A stretch of DNA of 64,000 nt. It comes from Trichormus variabilis 0441 (GTDB lineage: Bacteria > Cyanobacteriota > Cyanobacteriia > Cyanobacteriales > Nostocaceae). Positions 54,946-64,000 of the stretch are shown here, piece by piece (position 1 is the first letter of the stretch; every line of letters begins with the position of its first letter). The notes below the pieces were generated by a model that saw only the letters and a program-made list of their open reading frames with translations, was not told the origin of the DNA and searched no databases. The stretch covers positions 2,106,001 through 2,170,000 of the forward strand of contig NZ_CP047242.1 in assembly GCF_009856605.1 (NCBI RefSeq). The letters are read 5' to 3'. The translations under genes and the position numbers were made by a program.

Positions 54946-55809
54946 ATGTCCGTTACCCAAGAAACTTGGACGCATGAATACATCATTACTAATGGCGTAA
55001 GACTACACTACGTGACTCAAGGAACCGGAAGATTGATGTTGATGTTACACGGCTTTCCTGAGTGTTGGTATTCCTGGCGACATCAAATCCCGGAATTTGC
55101 CCAACATTATCAAGTTGTTGCTGTGGACTTACGTGGCTACAACGATAGTGATAAGCCAAAAGAGCAATCCGCCTATGTCATGGATGAGCTTATCAAAGAT
55201 GTGGCAGGACTCATTAAAGAATTAGGACATGAGAAGTGTATCCTAGTTGGTCATGATTGGGGTGGTGCGATCGCTTGGTCATTTGCATACGCCTACCCCG
55301 ATATGCTAGAGAAATTAATCATTCTCAACTTACCCCACCCAGCCAAGTTTATTCAAGGTCTATACACTCCTCAACAGTTATTACGTAGTTGGTATATCTT
55401 CTTTTTTCAAATCCCTGCATTGCCTGAATTACTACTCAAATCTACAGATTATCAAGCAATTCCCAACACTATTCAAACCACAGCAGTTAATAAAAACGCC
55501 TTTACTCCAGATGACCTCAATACTTATAGAAATGCAGCTGCAAAACCAGGTGCGCTCACAGCCATGTTGAATTATTACCGTAACATTTTTTCCCACTCTT
55601 TTTTTAATAAAAGCTGGGGTGTTTTGAATGTGCCGACACTATTGATTTGGGGAGAGAATGATACTGCTCTCGGTAAAGGACTCACCTATGACACATCAAC
55701 CTATGTCAAAGACCTGCAAGTTAAGTATATTCCCGCTTGTGGACACTGGGTACAACAAGAAAAGCCAGAATTAGTTAATCAGTATATGCGGAATTTTCTG
55801 ATGATATAA
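54946..55809 (+). CDS. Epoxide hydrolase-like alpha/beta hydrolase
   Basis: The 287-residue protein has oxyanion HGFPECWYSWR (35-45), the strand-turn AVDLRGYNDSDKP, and nucleophile elbow VGHDWGGAIAW with Asp104. The later acid is IWGENDTALG and the base is His in CGHWVQQEKPE. An Asp nucleophile with the HGFP motif is typical of soluble epoxide hydrolases and haloalkane dehalogenases. HGFPE and the cap helices favour epoxide hydrolase. The ATG (54946) follows TAGGAGTC. Single-gene unit. Confidence 0.9.
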   Translation: MSVTQETWTHEYIITNGVRLHYVTQGTGRLMLMLHGFPECWYSWRHQIPEFAQHYQVVAVDLRGYNDSDKPKEQSAYVMDELIKDVAGLIKELGHEKCILVGHDWGGAIAWSFAYAYPDMLEKLIILNLPHPAKFIQGLYTPQQLLRSWYIFFFQIPALPELLLKSTDYQAIPNTIQTTAVNKNAFTPDDLNTYRNAAAKPGALTAMLNYYRNIFSHSFFNKSWGVLNVPTLLIWGENDTALGKGLTYDTSTYVKDLQVKYIPACGHWVQQEKPELVNQYMRNFLMI

Positions 55810-56120
55810 AGTACCAAACACCATTATTACTGTGTACCATTTAGTAATATTCACACACTAAAAAGTTTTGATAAGAAACCTATACTAATTGGTACATTAA
55901 CTTAAAAATATTTAACAGTAAATTAATCCAAGTATTTATGCTTATTCCTTTAGATATAAATCTCTGAAAACCAGAGCCAATCTAATATCCAATATCTAAT
56001 CAAACATCTTTTACATTACAAACAAGTTGTGCTTTAAATCAACATTCTCCTGAATTTTAGTGAGATAATAGAAATGTGAGGTAAAGAACGGACGCAACCT
56101 AAATAGAAAGGGGGATAATT
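55810..56120. other. Intergenic spacer
   Basis: About 310 bp of AT-rich sequence; the pentapeptide gene has an AAAGGGGGAT ribosome site at its end. Nothing else recognised. Confidence 0.4.
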
Positions 56121-56579
56121 ATGAAACTTAAGCTATTCGCGGCCCTTGCCTTAGCAACTCCCCTATTTTTGGCTAACTCAGTAACAGCTGGGAATCCGCA
56201 AGATCTACAAAGGTTATTATCAACTGGGGAATGTAACGGGTGTAATCTAACAGGCATGAACCTCAGTGGCGCTCATTTAATTGGTGCTGACTTACGAGGA
56301 GCAAATTTAACAGGTGCTAACCTTTCTGGCGCTAACCTCGAAGGTGCTGACTTAACTAACGCCAACTTAAAAAAAGCTAACTTAACTTCAGCCTACCTAA
56401 CCAACGTCAATTTCAAAAAAGCTAACCTCAATGGGGCAAACTTGACTCGCGCCCATGTGATCGACTCTAATGTGTACGGTGCATCAATGGATAATCTCAC
56501 CATCACCGATGCGGAAATTTATAATACTGCGATCGGTATTGGTGGTGAAGAAGCCCAAAATATTCCTGATTGGGATTAG
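56121..56579 (+). CDS. Secreted pentapeptide-repeat protein
   Basis: The 152-residue protein has a signal peptide (1-23, LFAALALATPLFLANSVTAG) and a run of about 15 A(D/N)LxG-type pentapeptides (about 40-125), which fold as a right-handed quadrilateral beta-helix. A Cys pair (CNGCNL) occurs just before the repeats. The C-terminal 25 residues are acidic and end in NIPDWD. It is likely exported to the periplasm or thylakoid lumen, where several cyanobacterial pentapeptide proteins are known. Function unknown. Confidence 0.9.
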   Translation: MKLKLFAALALATPLFLANSVTAGNPQDLQRLLSTGECNGCNLTGMNLSGAHLIGADLRGANLTGANLSGANLEGADLTNANLKKANLTSAYLTNVNFKKANLNGANLTRAHVIDSNVYGASMDNLTITDAEIYNTAIGIGGEEAQNIPDWD

Positions 56580-56895
56580 GGTTGAACTAAGTAAGCTGGC
56601 TTTAAAAAACACAAAATGGGGTGGGTAGGTTTTGATTTGGGTGTCATCACCCACCCTTACAAAAGTGTCAAGACGACAATTAATACGCACTTGCGTTTAA
56701 CAATATTCTTTGACAAAACATATATAGCTAAAGGCGAGACGTAGTGATATTGTCACTGCGTCTTTGTTTTGAGCATCAATAATGACCAATTATTTATTAG
56801 GACTCACCCATGAAAACTTACCTACTCTCAAGACATTGAGATGTCAAAAAATGTAAAGTAATATTTACAACCAATATGAAACCTGACAGAAAAAA
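56580..56895. other. Intergenic region with small palindrome
   Basis: GGGTGGGT (56619-56626) and ACCCACCC (56649-56656) form an inverted pair with a 22-bp loop, of the same GGTGGG type as the repeat at 19012. It may serve as a transcript end for the pentapeptide gene. The rest shows nothing. Confidence 0.5.
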
Positions 56896-57723
56896 GTGGC
56901 ATCTCAAAAATCCTTAATCTGGGGCAAAAAGTTTAAAACCTCACAACTGCAAATCCTGTTAGCTGATAGTCTGACTATCTTTTGGGGAGATTGGTTAGAT
57001 TTACGGGTACGCGTAGCCCAAGTAGCTGCATCTGGATTAATCTCACCACTAATATATATTTTGGCTTTTGGTTTAGGGCTGGGTAGCTCAATTAGGCCAG
57101 GTTCCGCCATCAGTGGCAATTACAATAACTATTTAGAATTCATCTTGCCCGGTATGGTAGCCCTATCTTCCATGACCATCAGCTTTGGTGGCACAACATT
57201 CTCAATTTGTGGAGATAGATTATTTACCAAAACCTTTGAAGAACTATTACTCACGCCCATACATCCCTTAGCACTGCAACTGGGTAAAATGCTGGCTGGA
57301 GTTGTGCGAGGTTTAATGACTTCCGGTTCAGTGATATTGGTAGCCCTAATCATCACTAGGAATTGGAATTTTCTTCATCCCCTGTTTTTGCTGTTGTTGA
57401 TATTAAATTGTGCAGTATTTGCAGGTTTGGGTGTAATTGTGGGATTATCAGTGCGATCGCTCGAATCGGTAGGACTGTACAACAACTTCGTCATTATCCC
57501 TATGTCCTTTTTGGGTGCAACCTTCTTCGACCCCAGTACCTTACCAACAGCATTCCAAGTCGTCGTTTATTTATTCCCTTTAACTTATGCCAGTACGGGG
57601 CTACGCGCAGCCGCCAACTTGCCCTTATCTCAATTCCCTTGGTATAGCATACCTGTCTTACTAGTCATAGCGATCGCTCTTTCTCTTTGGGGTGCTTCTA
57701 AATTTGCCCACCAACAAGACTAA
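56896..57723 (+). CDS. ABC-2-type transporter permease
   Basis: The 275-residue permease has six membrane spans. The start is a GTG at 56896, since the nearest ATG is out of frame. ABC-2 features are ARVAQ-like LRVRVAQVAASGLISPLIYILAFGLGLG, LEFILPGMVALSSM and PLTYASTGLRAAAN. An ATPase subunit is not adjacent, so its partner is elsewhere. The closest families export polysaccharides or drugs, but the substrate is not determinable from the sequence. Confidence 0.9.
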   Translation: MASQKSLIWGKKFKTSQLQILLADSLTIFWGDWLDLRVRVAQVAASGLISPLIYILAFGLGLGSSIRPGSAISGNYNNYLEFILPGMVALSSMTISFGGTTFSICGDRLFTKTFEELLLTPIHPLALQLGKMLAGVVRGLMTSGSVILVALIITRNWNFLHPLFLLLLILNCAVFAGLGVIVGLSVRSLESVGLYNNFVIIPMSFLGATFFDPSTLPTAFQVVVYLFPLTYASTGLRAAANLPLSQFPWYSIPVLLVIAIALSLWGASKFAHQQD

Positions 57724-57817
57724 ATAAAACTCTTTCCCAAACAAAGTTTTTCAAAGTTTATCTATTTACTAACCAACAAAACGCTAATCTTACTGGGTAA
57801 CTGGATAAAAAGTAACC

Positions 57818-58276
57818 ATGACCCAACCTTCCAACATTCGCAAGTTGTTGACCGATGCCAAACTAGGACTACTACCTTATCTAGATCAACGCTTAAAAGA
57901 CATCGAAATCACCCTGAAGCAACAGGAAAATCTGCAATTACAGCCTTACGATATCCAACTGGGAGATTGTAAAACTTTAGCCGCTAACGAACCCAGACCC
58001 GCAATTACTCAGTCAATCTCCCTCAAATTTGTCCTGACTGGCAACACAAAAGATAAATTAGAACTATTCTTGTTAGCTTCCGAATTGCAAAACGATTTAG
58101 ATGCAGCAATTTATGAGTGGAGTAACCGCGAGTGGCATCAATTTGAAAAACCCTTGAAACGACCAGTCACCCAAATTACAGGCGGTTTAGATTATGAAGT
58201 TTTAAAAGATGCAGATAATTCCTCTCAAATCACCCTTTACCGTGAATTTGACCTAATTTACCCAGTCAGTTTTTGA
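57818..58276 (+). CDS. Conserved cyanobacterial-type hypothetical protein, 152 residues
   Basis: I do not recognise a named family. The sequence is soluble and mixed alpha/beta (RKLLTDAKLGLLPYLDQRLKDIEITLKQQENLQLQPYDIQLGD) with a central FVLTGNTKDKLELFLLASELQNDLDAAIYEW segment and no signal peptide. It is complete and in normal codon use. The distance of 95 bp after the permease stop makes cotranscription possible. No function is assigned. Confidence 0.7.
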   Translation: MTQPSNIRKLLTDAKLGLLPYLDQRLKDIEITLKQQENLQLQPYDIQLGDCKTLAANEPRPAITQSISLKFVLTGNTKDKLELFLLASELQNDLDAAIYEWSNREWHQFEKPLKRPVTQITGGLDYEVLKDADNSSQITLYREFDLIYPVSF

Positions 58277-58419
58277 AGAGGTTCAGGAGTTGATCATCCT
58301 ACTCCTCTAATACGCCACGACGTAAATTAAGTCACCTATTAGCAATGTCTAGAACTCTCCCAACAACATAATGAGAAATTGCCCCCTGTGGTGCTAGCCT
58401 GTAGACACTCTTAGAACCT

Positions 58420-58887
58420 ATGCTGATTCGCCCTGCAACGCCAGCTGATGTCCCTGCTGTTTTACCAATGGTCGCCAAAATTTGTGCTGTGCATGAATCT
58501 TGGGATGCTGACAAGTATGGTTTTTTACCACAGCCTGAAAAGCGCTATCAAAGATGGTTGACCAGATTAGCGAATCAAGAAGGCAGTGTGTTTCTGGTAG
58601 CTGAAAACCGAGGACAACTAGTAGCTTTTGTTGCGGCGACAGTCGAGCAAGAAATACCAATTTATCGGACAAAAGAATTTGGATTTATTCACGATATTTG
58701 GGTTGAACCAGAATATCGCCAACAAGGTATCGCCAAACAAATAGTAGAGCTAACCATTGAACGCTTTCGGCAAATGGGAGTAGAGCAAATTCGCCTAGAC
58801 ACCGCAGCCATCAACGAAGCAGCCAGAAAATTGTTTATATCTTGTGGTTTTCGTCTCAGTACAATGGAAATGTTGATAACTTTGTGA
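58420..58887 (+). CDS. GNAT-family acetyltransferase
   Basis: The 155-residue GNAT protein has LIRPATPADVPAVLPMV at the start, then FGFIHDIWVEPEYRQQGIAKQIVELTIERFRQMG, including the acetyl-CoA loop (R/Q-x-x-G-x-A as QQGIAK). INEAARKLFISCGF is the typical last block. It transfers an acetyl group to an unknown amine substrate. The stop codon (TGA 58885-58887) is the first base triplet of a TGAGTNC heptamer array. Confidence 0.9.
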   Translation: MLIRPATPADVPAVLPMVAKICAVHESWDADKYGFLPQPEKRYQRWLTRLANQEGSVFLVAENRGQLVAFVAATVEQEIPIYRTKEFGFIHDIWVEPEYRQQGIAKQIVELTIERFRQMGVEQIRLDTAAINEAARKLFISCGFRLSTMEMLITL

Positions 58888-58905
58888 GTGCTGAGTACTG
58901 AGTCG
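58885..58905. repeat. Heptanucleotide repeat (TGAGTNC)x3
   Basis: TGAGTGC, TGAGTAC and TGAGTCG follow in phase. The first unit contains the GNAT stop codon. Confidence 0.75.
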
Positions 58906-58958
58906 TGAGGAAAAAACTATTCCTTATCCCCAGTCCTCAATCCCCAGCCCCCAGTCAC

Positions 58959-59447
58959 CTAAACAGCTTGATAACTAGCAGAGAATGTATCCTTCAGCGC
59001 CTTCCAACGGAAAGTGCGATCGCCTCCTCTCTCAACAACAACTTTCACTCTTGGTTCCAGCTTTGGCAAATCGGTTAAAAATTCCACTTCTTGATCAGAT
59101 AGAATATGCCCTTCAATGATCCACAACACCAAACCCTTAGACTTTGGTGGCAGGTGTTCTAGCTGAGAACCAACAATTGGTGGCAGATAATATACATTCC
59201 CTACTGCTGCACCATTACCAGAGCTTTTTTTGCCCAGATGGGGAGGTCTTACCCCATGAACTCCTGTGAGATAGGCTGCTACGTCACCCAATCCCCTAGC
59301 AGTAAATTGCAGAGTTGTATAGCCAGCAGCACGCAACCGCCGCCGATATCGACCTTCAAAACCTCCTTCTAGAGGTACGTAAACTCCTACAGATCCAAAT
59401 TTCTCTAGATCCCGAATTAAACCGTTACCAGTGGTAATTAGTGCCAT
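58959..59447 (-). CDS. ndhN: NADH dehydrogenase-like complex subunit N
   Basis: The 162-residue peripheral subunit belongs to the cyanobacterial/plastid NDH-1 complex, which carries out cyclic electron flow and CO2 uptake. The sequence is characteristic throughout: MALITTGNGLIRDLEKFGS, VYVPLEGGFEGRYRRRLRAAGY, GVHGVRPPHLGKK, YYLPPIVGSQLE and PKLEPRVKVVVERGGDRTFRWK. It is on the reverse strand, divergent from the ribosomal operon, which is the usual arrangement in this group. Confidence 0.97.
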   Translation of the reverse strand: MALITTGNGLIRDLEKFGSVGVYVPLEGGFEGRYRRRLRAAGYTTLQFTARGLGDVAAYLTGVHGVRPPHLGKKSSGNGAAVGNVYYLPPIVGSQLEHLPPKSKGLVLWIIEGHILSDQEVEFLTDLPKLEPRVKVVVERGGDRTFRWKALKDTFSASYQAV

Positions 59448-60334
59448 AAATTTTTTGAGGTTTTGTCATATCCCACTTCCATATCTCTATTATTTACTGT
59501 GAAGTGAGAGATTCAGTGAGATCAGGAAGCTTATACTTTAAATAAGCTATACTCAATCGTGCTAACTTGACTGTACATAGCAGCCAAAAAAATTAATCTA
59601 TAAATTTTCTAGACAATTATCATTGGATAGTTTATATTATTAGATTGTGACCAATCTGAACTATCAGGGTATCGTGTTGCGATCGCCTTGGGTTAGTATT
59701 AGCTTTAGCAGCTAATGAGTCTATTCTGGAAAAGAATAAACTAGCCGTAATGGATCAAAGACTGATAAACTAGAAAAGCTTTTAGGTCAAACCAAGAGTT
59801 GATGGCTAAATACTAAATTCCATCATCCCTAGACTACATTCACTCGTGTAGTCAAAGAACAAGCAAAACCTTAAGCTAAGGTTGAATTTGTTTAGTGAAG
59901 TAGAAACTGAGCAGTAATGTTGGCTTCATAGCATTACACAGTTTTCAGTTAAAGGATACTGAGCGGTAAAAACTGCTTAAGTCCACTACTACACGGCAGA
60001 TGCCTCAAACTGGGAGATACCCTTCAGGTGCTGCCGCCAGAAAGTGCCTATGCAAACGCTTGGACGAAAGCGCTGCTGCACAAAGCGCAAAGCTGTAAGA
60101 GCTTGCCCTAATACCAGAAGCTATACCTTCCCTAGAGAAGTCGCTTGTGGCTGTTCTGGTAATTAAATGAGTGTAACTAAATAGATTCAGCAAACAAAGA
60201 CACCGCCTGATTGTGTCCGGCAGAATTTGCAGTGGCATCAACCCCATACAAGTTCACAATTTCGTCCGTTCATCACCGGAAACCACACAGTGTGTCTAGA
60301 AAACCCGATTTCGTAGAAAGGAGAGCCAGTTACT
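59448..60334. other. Long leader/promoter region of the ribosomal operon
   Basis: About 890 bp between divergent ndhN and rplC. The proximal part (to about 59990) is AT-rich and should include promoters for both. The distal 330 bp are G/C-richer with potential stems, for example TACCAGAA (60112-60119) with TTCTGGTA (60154-60161), and end in a GAAAGGAG ribosome site. A frame on the reverse strand (60005-60247) is not called. Confidence 0.5.
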
Positions 60335-60970
60335 GTGTCAGTAGGGATTCTCGGCACCAAGCTGGGCATGACCCAAATATTTGACGAAGCAGGAGTCGCA
60401 ATTCCTGTCACAGTCGTACAAGTGGGTCCATGCGTTGTTACCCAAGTTAAAAGTAAACAAACCGACGGTTACGCTGCCATCCAAGTTGGTTATGGCGAAG
60501 TCAAACCCAAGGCCTTGAATAGACCCTTACTAGGGCATTTAGCTAAATCATCTGCCCCAGCATTACGGCATTTGAAAGAGTATCACACAGATAGCTCTAG
60601 CGATTATGCTTTAGGTCAAGAAATTAAAGCAGATATTTTTAGTGCAGGTGAACTTGTAGACGTAATCGGTACAAGTATCGGTCGCGGCTTTGCAGGCAAC
60701 CAAAAGCGGAATAACTTTGGACGCGGGCCTATGTCTCACGGTTCTAAAAACCATAGAGCGCCCGGTTCCATCGGTGCAGGTACAACCCCAGGACGTGTCT
60801 ATCCGGGTAAGCGGATGGCTGGTCGTTTAGGTGGTACTCGCGTCACCATTCGCAAACTGACCGTAATCCGCGTTGATGCAGAACGCAACCTACTGCTAAT
60901 TAAAGGAGCTGTTCCTGGTAAACCAGGTTCCTTACTAAGTATTGTACCTGCTAAAAAAGTTGGGAAGTAG
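60335..60970 (+). CDS. rplC: Ribosomal protein L3
   Basis: The 211-residue large-subunit protein L3, first gene of the operon, starts at a GTG (60335-60337) after [29 protein letters not shown] is the L3 start, followed by [27 protein letters not shown], the loop that reaches the peptidyl-transferase region. KRMAGRLGG ends the core. Length is as usual. A 64-bp spacer with a CAACTGA heptamer array separates it from rplD. Confidence 0.97.
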   Translation: MSVGILGTKLGMTQIFDEAGVAIPVTVVQVGPCVVTQVKSKQTDGYAAIQVGYGEVKPKALNRPLLGHLAKSSAPALRHLKEYHTDSSSDYALGQEIKADIFSAGELVDVIGTSIGRGFAGNQKRNNFGRGPMSHGSKNHRAPGSIGAGTTPGRVYPGKRMAGRLGGTRVTIRKLTVIRVDAERNLLLIKGAVPGKPGSLLSIVPAKKVGK

Positions 60971-60995
60971 TCACAAGTCAATACTCAAATGTTAA

Positions 60996-61020
60996 TGACA
61001 ACTGACAACTAAGCAACTGA
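60996..61020. repeat. Heptanucleotide repeat (TGACAAC)
   Basis: TGACAAC, TGACAAC and then a diverged AAGCAACTGA lie between rplC and rplD, inside the operon. The same unit recurs at 63246. Confidence 0.65.
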
Positions 61021-61034
61021 TAAAGGACAGAAAA

Positions 61035-61667
61035 ATGGTAGAGAGTGTAGTAAAAAATTGGCAGGGAGAGCAAGTCGGACAGAAAACGTTCGAGTTGCGG
61101 GTTGCCAAAGAAACAACGGCGGCGCACATCGTACACCGCGCCCTAGTTAGACAACAAACCAACGCTCGTCAAGGAACAGCCAGCACCAAAACCCGTGCTG
61201 AAGTCCGAGGCGGTGGTCGTAAACCCTGGCGGCAAAAAGGCACAGGTCGCGCTCGTGCAGGTTCCATCCGTTCACCATTATGGCGTGGTGGTGGTGTGAT
61301 CTTTGGACCCAAACCCAGAGATTTCGATTTAAAAATGAACCGCAAAGAGCGGCGTTTAGCACTGCGGACAGCACTTGTCAGCCGTATAGACGATTTGATT
61401 TTAGTAGAAGAATTTAGCAACGAGCTATCCCGCCCCAAAACCAAAGATTTAGTGGCAGCATTCACTCGTTGGGGTGCAGAACCGGAAAGCAAAATATTGT
61501 TAATTTTGTCGGAATTTCCTGAAAACGTGTATTTGTCTGCTCGTAACATTGAGAACTTAAAACTCATTGCGGCTGACCAACTCAACGTTTATGACTTGCT
61601 GCACGCTGACAAAATAGTTGTCACCACATCAGCATTAGAAAAAATTCAGGAGGTCTACAATGGCTAA
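61035..61667 (+). CDS. rplD: Ribosomal protein L4
   Basis: The 210-residue protein has the L4 pattern: [73 protein letters not shown]. The long basic loop inserts into 23S rRNA and lines the exit tunnel. Its stop overlaps the rplW start by 8 bp, consistent with translational coupling. Some bacterial L4 proteins repress their own operon; nothing in the protein shows whether this one does. Confidence 0.97.
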   Translation: MVESVVKNWQGEQVGQKTFELRVAKETTAAHIVHRALVRQQTNARQGTASTKTRAEVRGGGRKPWRQKGTGRARAGSIRSPLWRGGGVIFGPKPRDFDLKMNRKERRLALRTALVSRIDDLILVEEFSNELSRPKTKDLVAAFTRWGAEPESKILLILSEFPENVYLSARNIENLKLIAADQLNVYDLLHADKIVVTTSALEKIQEVYNG

Positions 61668-61974
61668 GTTTGACCCCCGCAACCTGCCCGATTTAGTGCG
61701 TCGCCCCATCTTGACAGAAAAAGCGACCATCATGATGGAGCAGGATAAATACACCTTTGAAGTGACTCCTAAGGCTACCAAGCCACAAATCAGAGCAGCA
61801 ATTGAAGACCTATTTCAGGTCAAAGTTGTCAAAGTCAATACTGCATTGCCACCACGCAGAAAAAAACGTGTGGGTAAATTTATTGGCTTTAAGCCCCAAT
61901 ATAAGAAAGCGATCGTCACTATCGCCCCTGGGGACGTAGAGAAAATCAGACAAGTTCTATTCCCAGAGGTATAA
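61660..61974 (+). CDS. rplW: Ribosomal protein L23
   Basis: The 104-residue L23, at the exit tunnel where trigger factor and SRP bind. [42 protein letters not shown] and GRK-like [21 protein letters not shown] are characteristic. It starts inside the end of rplD and its stop is followed 6 bp later by rplB. Confidence 0.97.
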   Translation: MAKFDPRNLPDLVRRPILTEKATIMMEQDKYTFEVTPKATKPQIRAAIEDLFQVKVVKVNTALPPRRKKRVGKFIGFKPQYKKAIVTIAPGDVEKIRQVLFPEV

Positions 61975-61980
61975 ACTATC

Positions 61981-62844
61981 ATGGGTACTCGTTCTTACCG
62001 CCCTTATACCCCCAGTACTCGCCAGGTTACGATTTCCGACTTCGCGGAAATTACCAAAACCGAGCCAGAAAAGTCACTAACGGTATATAAACACAGGGCA
62101 AAAGGCCGCAACAACCAAGGTCGGATTACTAGCCGTCGCCGTGGTGGTGGACACAAAAGACTATATCGGATCATCGACTTTAAACGGGATAAACGTAGTA
62201 TTCCTGCCACAGTCATAGCTATTGAATACGATCCCAACCGGAATGCTCGGATTGCCTTAGTTTCCTATGAAGATGGGGAAAAACGGTACATTCTGCATCC
62301 AAACAACTTAAAAGTTGGGACAGTAATTATTGCTGGGCCTGAATCTCCCATTGAAGATGGTAATGCTTTACCCTTGGCGAACATCCCCTTAGGTACAAGC
62401 GTTCACAACGTAGAGTTAAAAGCAGGTAAAGGCGGTCAAATTGTTCGCTCTGCTGGTGCTACAGCTCAAGTCGTAGCCAAAGAAGGCAATTACGTCACTC
62501 TCAAGCTACCTTCTGGAGAAGTCCGCTTGATTCGCCGGGAATGCTACGCCACCATCGGCCAAGTAGGTAACACGGACGCGAGAAACTTAAGTGCTGGTAA
62601 AGCCGGAAGAAATCGCTGGAAAGGTCGCCGTCCCAAAGTTAGAGGTAGCGTCATGAACCCAGTAGACCACCCACATGGTGGTGGTGAGGGTAGAGCGCCT
62701 ATCGGTAGATCAGGCCCTGTAACTCCTTGGGGTAAACCTACCTTAGGTGCTAAAACACGCAAACCCAAGAAAGCCAGCAGCAAGTTGATTATACGCCGTC
62801 GTCGTAAGTCTTCTAAACGCGGTCGTGGTGGTCGTGAGTCTTAA
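61981..62844 (+). CDS. rplB: Ribosomal protein L2
   Basis: The 287-residue L2, needed for subunit association and peptidyl transfer. [22 protein letters not shown], the [13 protein letters not shown] block and [30 protein letters not shown] (the conserved C-terminal loop) are all present. Length is normal. It is followed by an 83-bp spacer before rpsS. Confidence 0.98.
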   Translation: MGTRSYRPYTPSTRQVTISDFAEITKTEPEKSLTVYKHRAKGRNNQGRITSRRRGGGHKRLYRIIDFKRDKRSIPATVIAIEYDPNRNARIALVSYEDGEKRYILHPNNLKVGTVIIAGPESPIEDGNALPLANIPLGTSVHNVELKAGKGGQIVRSAGATAQVVAKEGNYVTLKLPSGEVRLIRRECYATIGQVGNTDARNLSAGKAGRNRWKGRRPKVRGSVMNPVDHPHGGGEGRAPIGRSGPVTPWGKPTLGAKTRKPKKASSKLIIRRRRKSSKRGRGGRES

Positions 62845-62927
62845 TTAGTGCTGAAGCGCGGTAGCGGGGCGTTCAGCCAAAATTCCAAGTTAAAAACTCA
62901 CAACATAAACTCAAAACTTTCGCAATT

Positions 62928-63206
62928 ATGGGTCGTTCTCTTAAAAAAGGTCCTTTCATCGCCGATCATTTACTCAGCAAAATTGAAAAGCTCAATGACA
63001 AAAATGAAAAACAAGTCATTAAAACTTGGTCAAGAGCTTCCACCATTTTGCCCTTAATGGTAGGTCATACTATAGCCGTCCACAACGGTCGTCAACACGT
63101 TCCAGTTTTTATCAGCGAGCAGATGGTGGGACATAAGTTGGGAGAATTCGCTCCTACTCGTACCTACAGAGGCCATGGTAAATCTGACAAAAAAGCAGGT
63201 AGGTAA
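62928..63206 (+). CDS. rpsS: Ribosomal protein S19
   Basis: The 92-residue S19, in the head of the small subunit. [42 protein letters not shown] and [22 protein letters not shown] are diagnostic. The next gene begins 84 bp later, after a spacer that includes heptamer repeats. Confidence 0.98.
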   Translation: MGRSLKKGPFIADHLLSKIEKLNDKNEKQVIKTWSRASTILPLMVGHTIAVHNGRQHVPVFISEQMVGHKLGEFAPTRTYRGHGKSDKKAGR

Positions 63207-63245
63207 GTTGTCAATAGTCAGTAGTCGGCTGTCAGTAGGTGAAAA

Positions 63246-63280
63246 CAACTGACAACGAACAACTGACAACTGACAAAATT
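63246..63280. repeat. Heptanucleotide repeat (CAACTGA)n
   Basis: CAACTGA, CAACGAA, CAACTGA, CAACTGA and a diverged CAAAATT sit between rpsS and rplV, just before the rplV ribosome site. It is an STRR insertion inside an essential operon. Confidence 0.8.
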
Positions 63281-63290
63281 GGAGAAAATT

Positions 63291-63650
63291 ATGGCTACTG
63301 ATACTACTGAAGTAAAAGCGATCGCCCGCTTTATCAGAATGTCTCCCTACAAAGTACGTCGGGTACTTGACCAAATTCGGGGGCTTTCTTACCGGGAAGC
63401 GCTAATTATCCTAGAATTTATGCCCTATCGAGCCACTGAGCCAGTGTTAACACTGCTGCGTAGTGCTGCTGCTAACGCTGAACATAATGCAGGGTTAGAC
63501 CGCGCCGAGTTAGTGATTACCCAGGCTTATGCTGATCAAGGCCCAGTCCTGAAACGTTTCCAACCCAGAGCGCAAGGTAGAGCCTACCAAATTCGCAAGC
63601 CGACGTGTCACATCACCTTGGCTGTGGCTGCTAACGCCGGTGCGAAATAA
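63291..63650 (+). CDS. rplV: Ribosomal protein L22
   Basis: The protein has 119 residues from the ATG at 63291, with GGAGAAAATT before it. A TTG four codons upstream is in frame but is not the start. [33 protein letters not shown] and [21 protein letters not shown] (the tunnel-reaching hairpin) identify L22. It is followed by rpsC. Confidence 0.97.
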   Translation: MATDTTEVKAIARFIRMSPYKVRRVLDQIRGLSYREALIILEFMPYRATEPVLTLLRSAAANAEHNAGLDRAELVITQAYADQGPVLKRFQPRAQGRAYQIRKPTCHITLAVAANAGAK

Positions 63651-63702
63651 GTCCTAGACACAAAAAATTGCGTTAAAGTCAGAAATTTTAGAGGAAGCAT
63701 TT

Positions 63703-64000
63703 GTGGGACAAAAAATTCATCCAGTTGGCTTTCGCCTGGGAATTACCCAAGAACACCAATCGCGTTGGTTTGCCGAACCTAGCCGCTATCCAGAACTTCT
63801 ACAAGAAGACCACAAACTACGTCAATATATAGAACAAAAACTGGGTAGACTCGCACAAAATAACGCAGGTATTTCCGAAGTACGGATTGAACGGAAAGCC
63901 GATCAAATTGATCTAGAAGTGCGTACAGCTCGCCCAGGCGTAGTTGTAGGTCGTGGTGGGCAAGGTATTGAAGCATTGCGTACTGGACTACAAACACTTT
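63703..64000 (+). CDS. rpsC: Ribosomal protein S3, 5' part
   Basis: The first 99 residues of S3 run off the right edge. The start is a GTG (63703-63705) after [30 protein letters not shown] is the S3 start. [37 protein letters not shown] is the KH-domain region with the GRGG (GxxG) loop for RNA binding. Confidence 0.96.
   Translation, partial: MGQKIHPVGFRLGITQEHQSRWFAEPSRYPELLQEDHKLRQYIEQKLGRLAQNNAGISEVRIERKADQIDLEVRTARPGVVVGRGGQGIEALRTGLQTL

Noticed and set aside
60005..60247. 80-codon reverse-strand frame in the ribosomal leader
   Set aside because: No family, no ribosome site, and antisense to a probable structured leader.

Overview
The window comes from a filamentous heterocyst-type cyanobacterium of the Nostoc/Anabaena/Trichormus group. 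Evidence: frequent HIP1 octamers (GCGATCGC), ndhN beside a cyanobacterial S10-type ribosomal protein operon, a protein with the Mo-dependent nitrogenase C-terminal-like domain, large multi-PAS kinases, heptanucleotide tandem repeats (STRR) at gene edges, and many small palindromic repeats. The gene set and order recall the chromosome around rpl3/ndhN of Anabaena PCC 7120 and A. variabilis. That is from memory and was not searched.

Layout. 1-1.4 kb: 5' part of a tRNA-dihydrouridine synthase gene and a ferredoxin/metallo-beta-lactamase fusion. 2-9.8 kb: a signalling cassette of a 1741-residue CBS/PAS/GAF histidine kinase, a REC-EAL regulator and a REC-histidine kinase. 10-12.7 kb: an HTH-NACHT STAND NTPase. 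13-19 kb: a nitrogenase-associated small protein with a cupin, a large CPBP-type membrane protease and an MFS transporter. 19.3-25.5 kb: a large putative outer-membrane protein, a degenerate alpha/beta hydrolase, a candidate sRNA and unknown genes. 25.7-27.6 kb: FtsE and a WecG/TagA glycosyltransferase. 28.2-31.2 kb: a NarL-type regulator, then a REC-GAF-PP2C phosphatase and an RsbW-like kinase (partner-switching module).

31.5-50.5 kb: mostly housekeeping and metabolic genes on both strands. These are a DUF39-type homocysteine biosynthesis protein, a basic Gly/Pro/Arg-rich protein, a TPR protein, a TMEM165/Mnx exporter, an RNase D-like nuclease, a PBP4-type carboxypeptidase, cupin, ArgJ/Oat2-like, a jelly-roll-like domain fused to a CbxX AAA+ ATPase, a DUF433/DUF5615 toxin-antitoxin pair, IlvA, MtfA, DUF2335, GGDEF-EAL and a Tat-exported aldo/keto reductase. 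50.7-54.7 kb: an operon of a YafD-like phosphatase and cardiolipin synthase, in which the synthase gene is split by a 1691-bp IS1634-like element with perfect 15-bp ends and a 6-bp target duplication. 54.9-59.4 kb: epoxide-hydrolase-like enzyme, pentapeptide protein, ABC-2 permease, GNAT and NdhN. 60.3 kb to the end: rplC-rplD-rplW-rplB-rpsS-rplV-rpsC (partial) behind a long structured leader.

The most notable items are the IS-split cls gene that still keeps a long open frame starting inside the IS, the HTH-NACHT protein beside a long rod-like palindrome, the jelly-roll/CbxX fusion, the candidate sRNA near 22.3-22.4 kb, the Oat2-like ArgJ, and heptamer arrays of unrelated unit sequence that supply stop codons or leaders. 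No CRISPR array, rRNA or tRNA gene was recognised.
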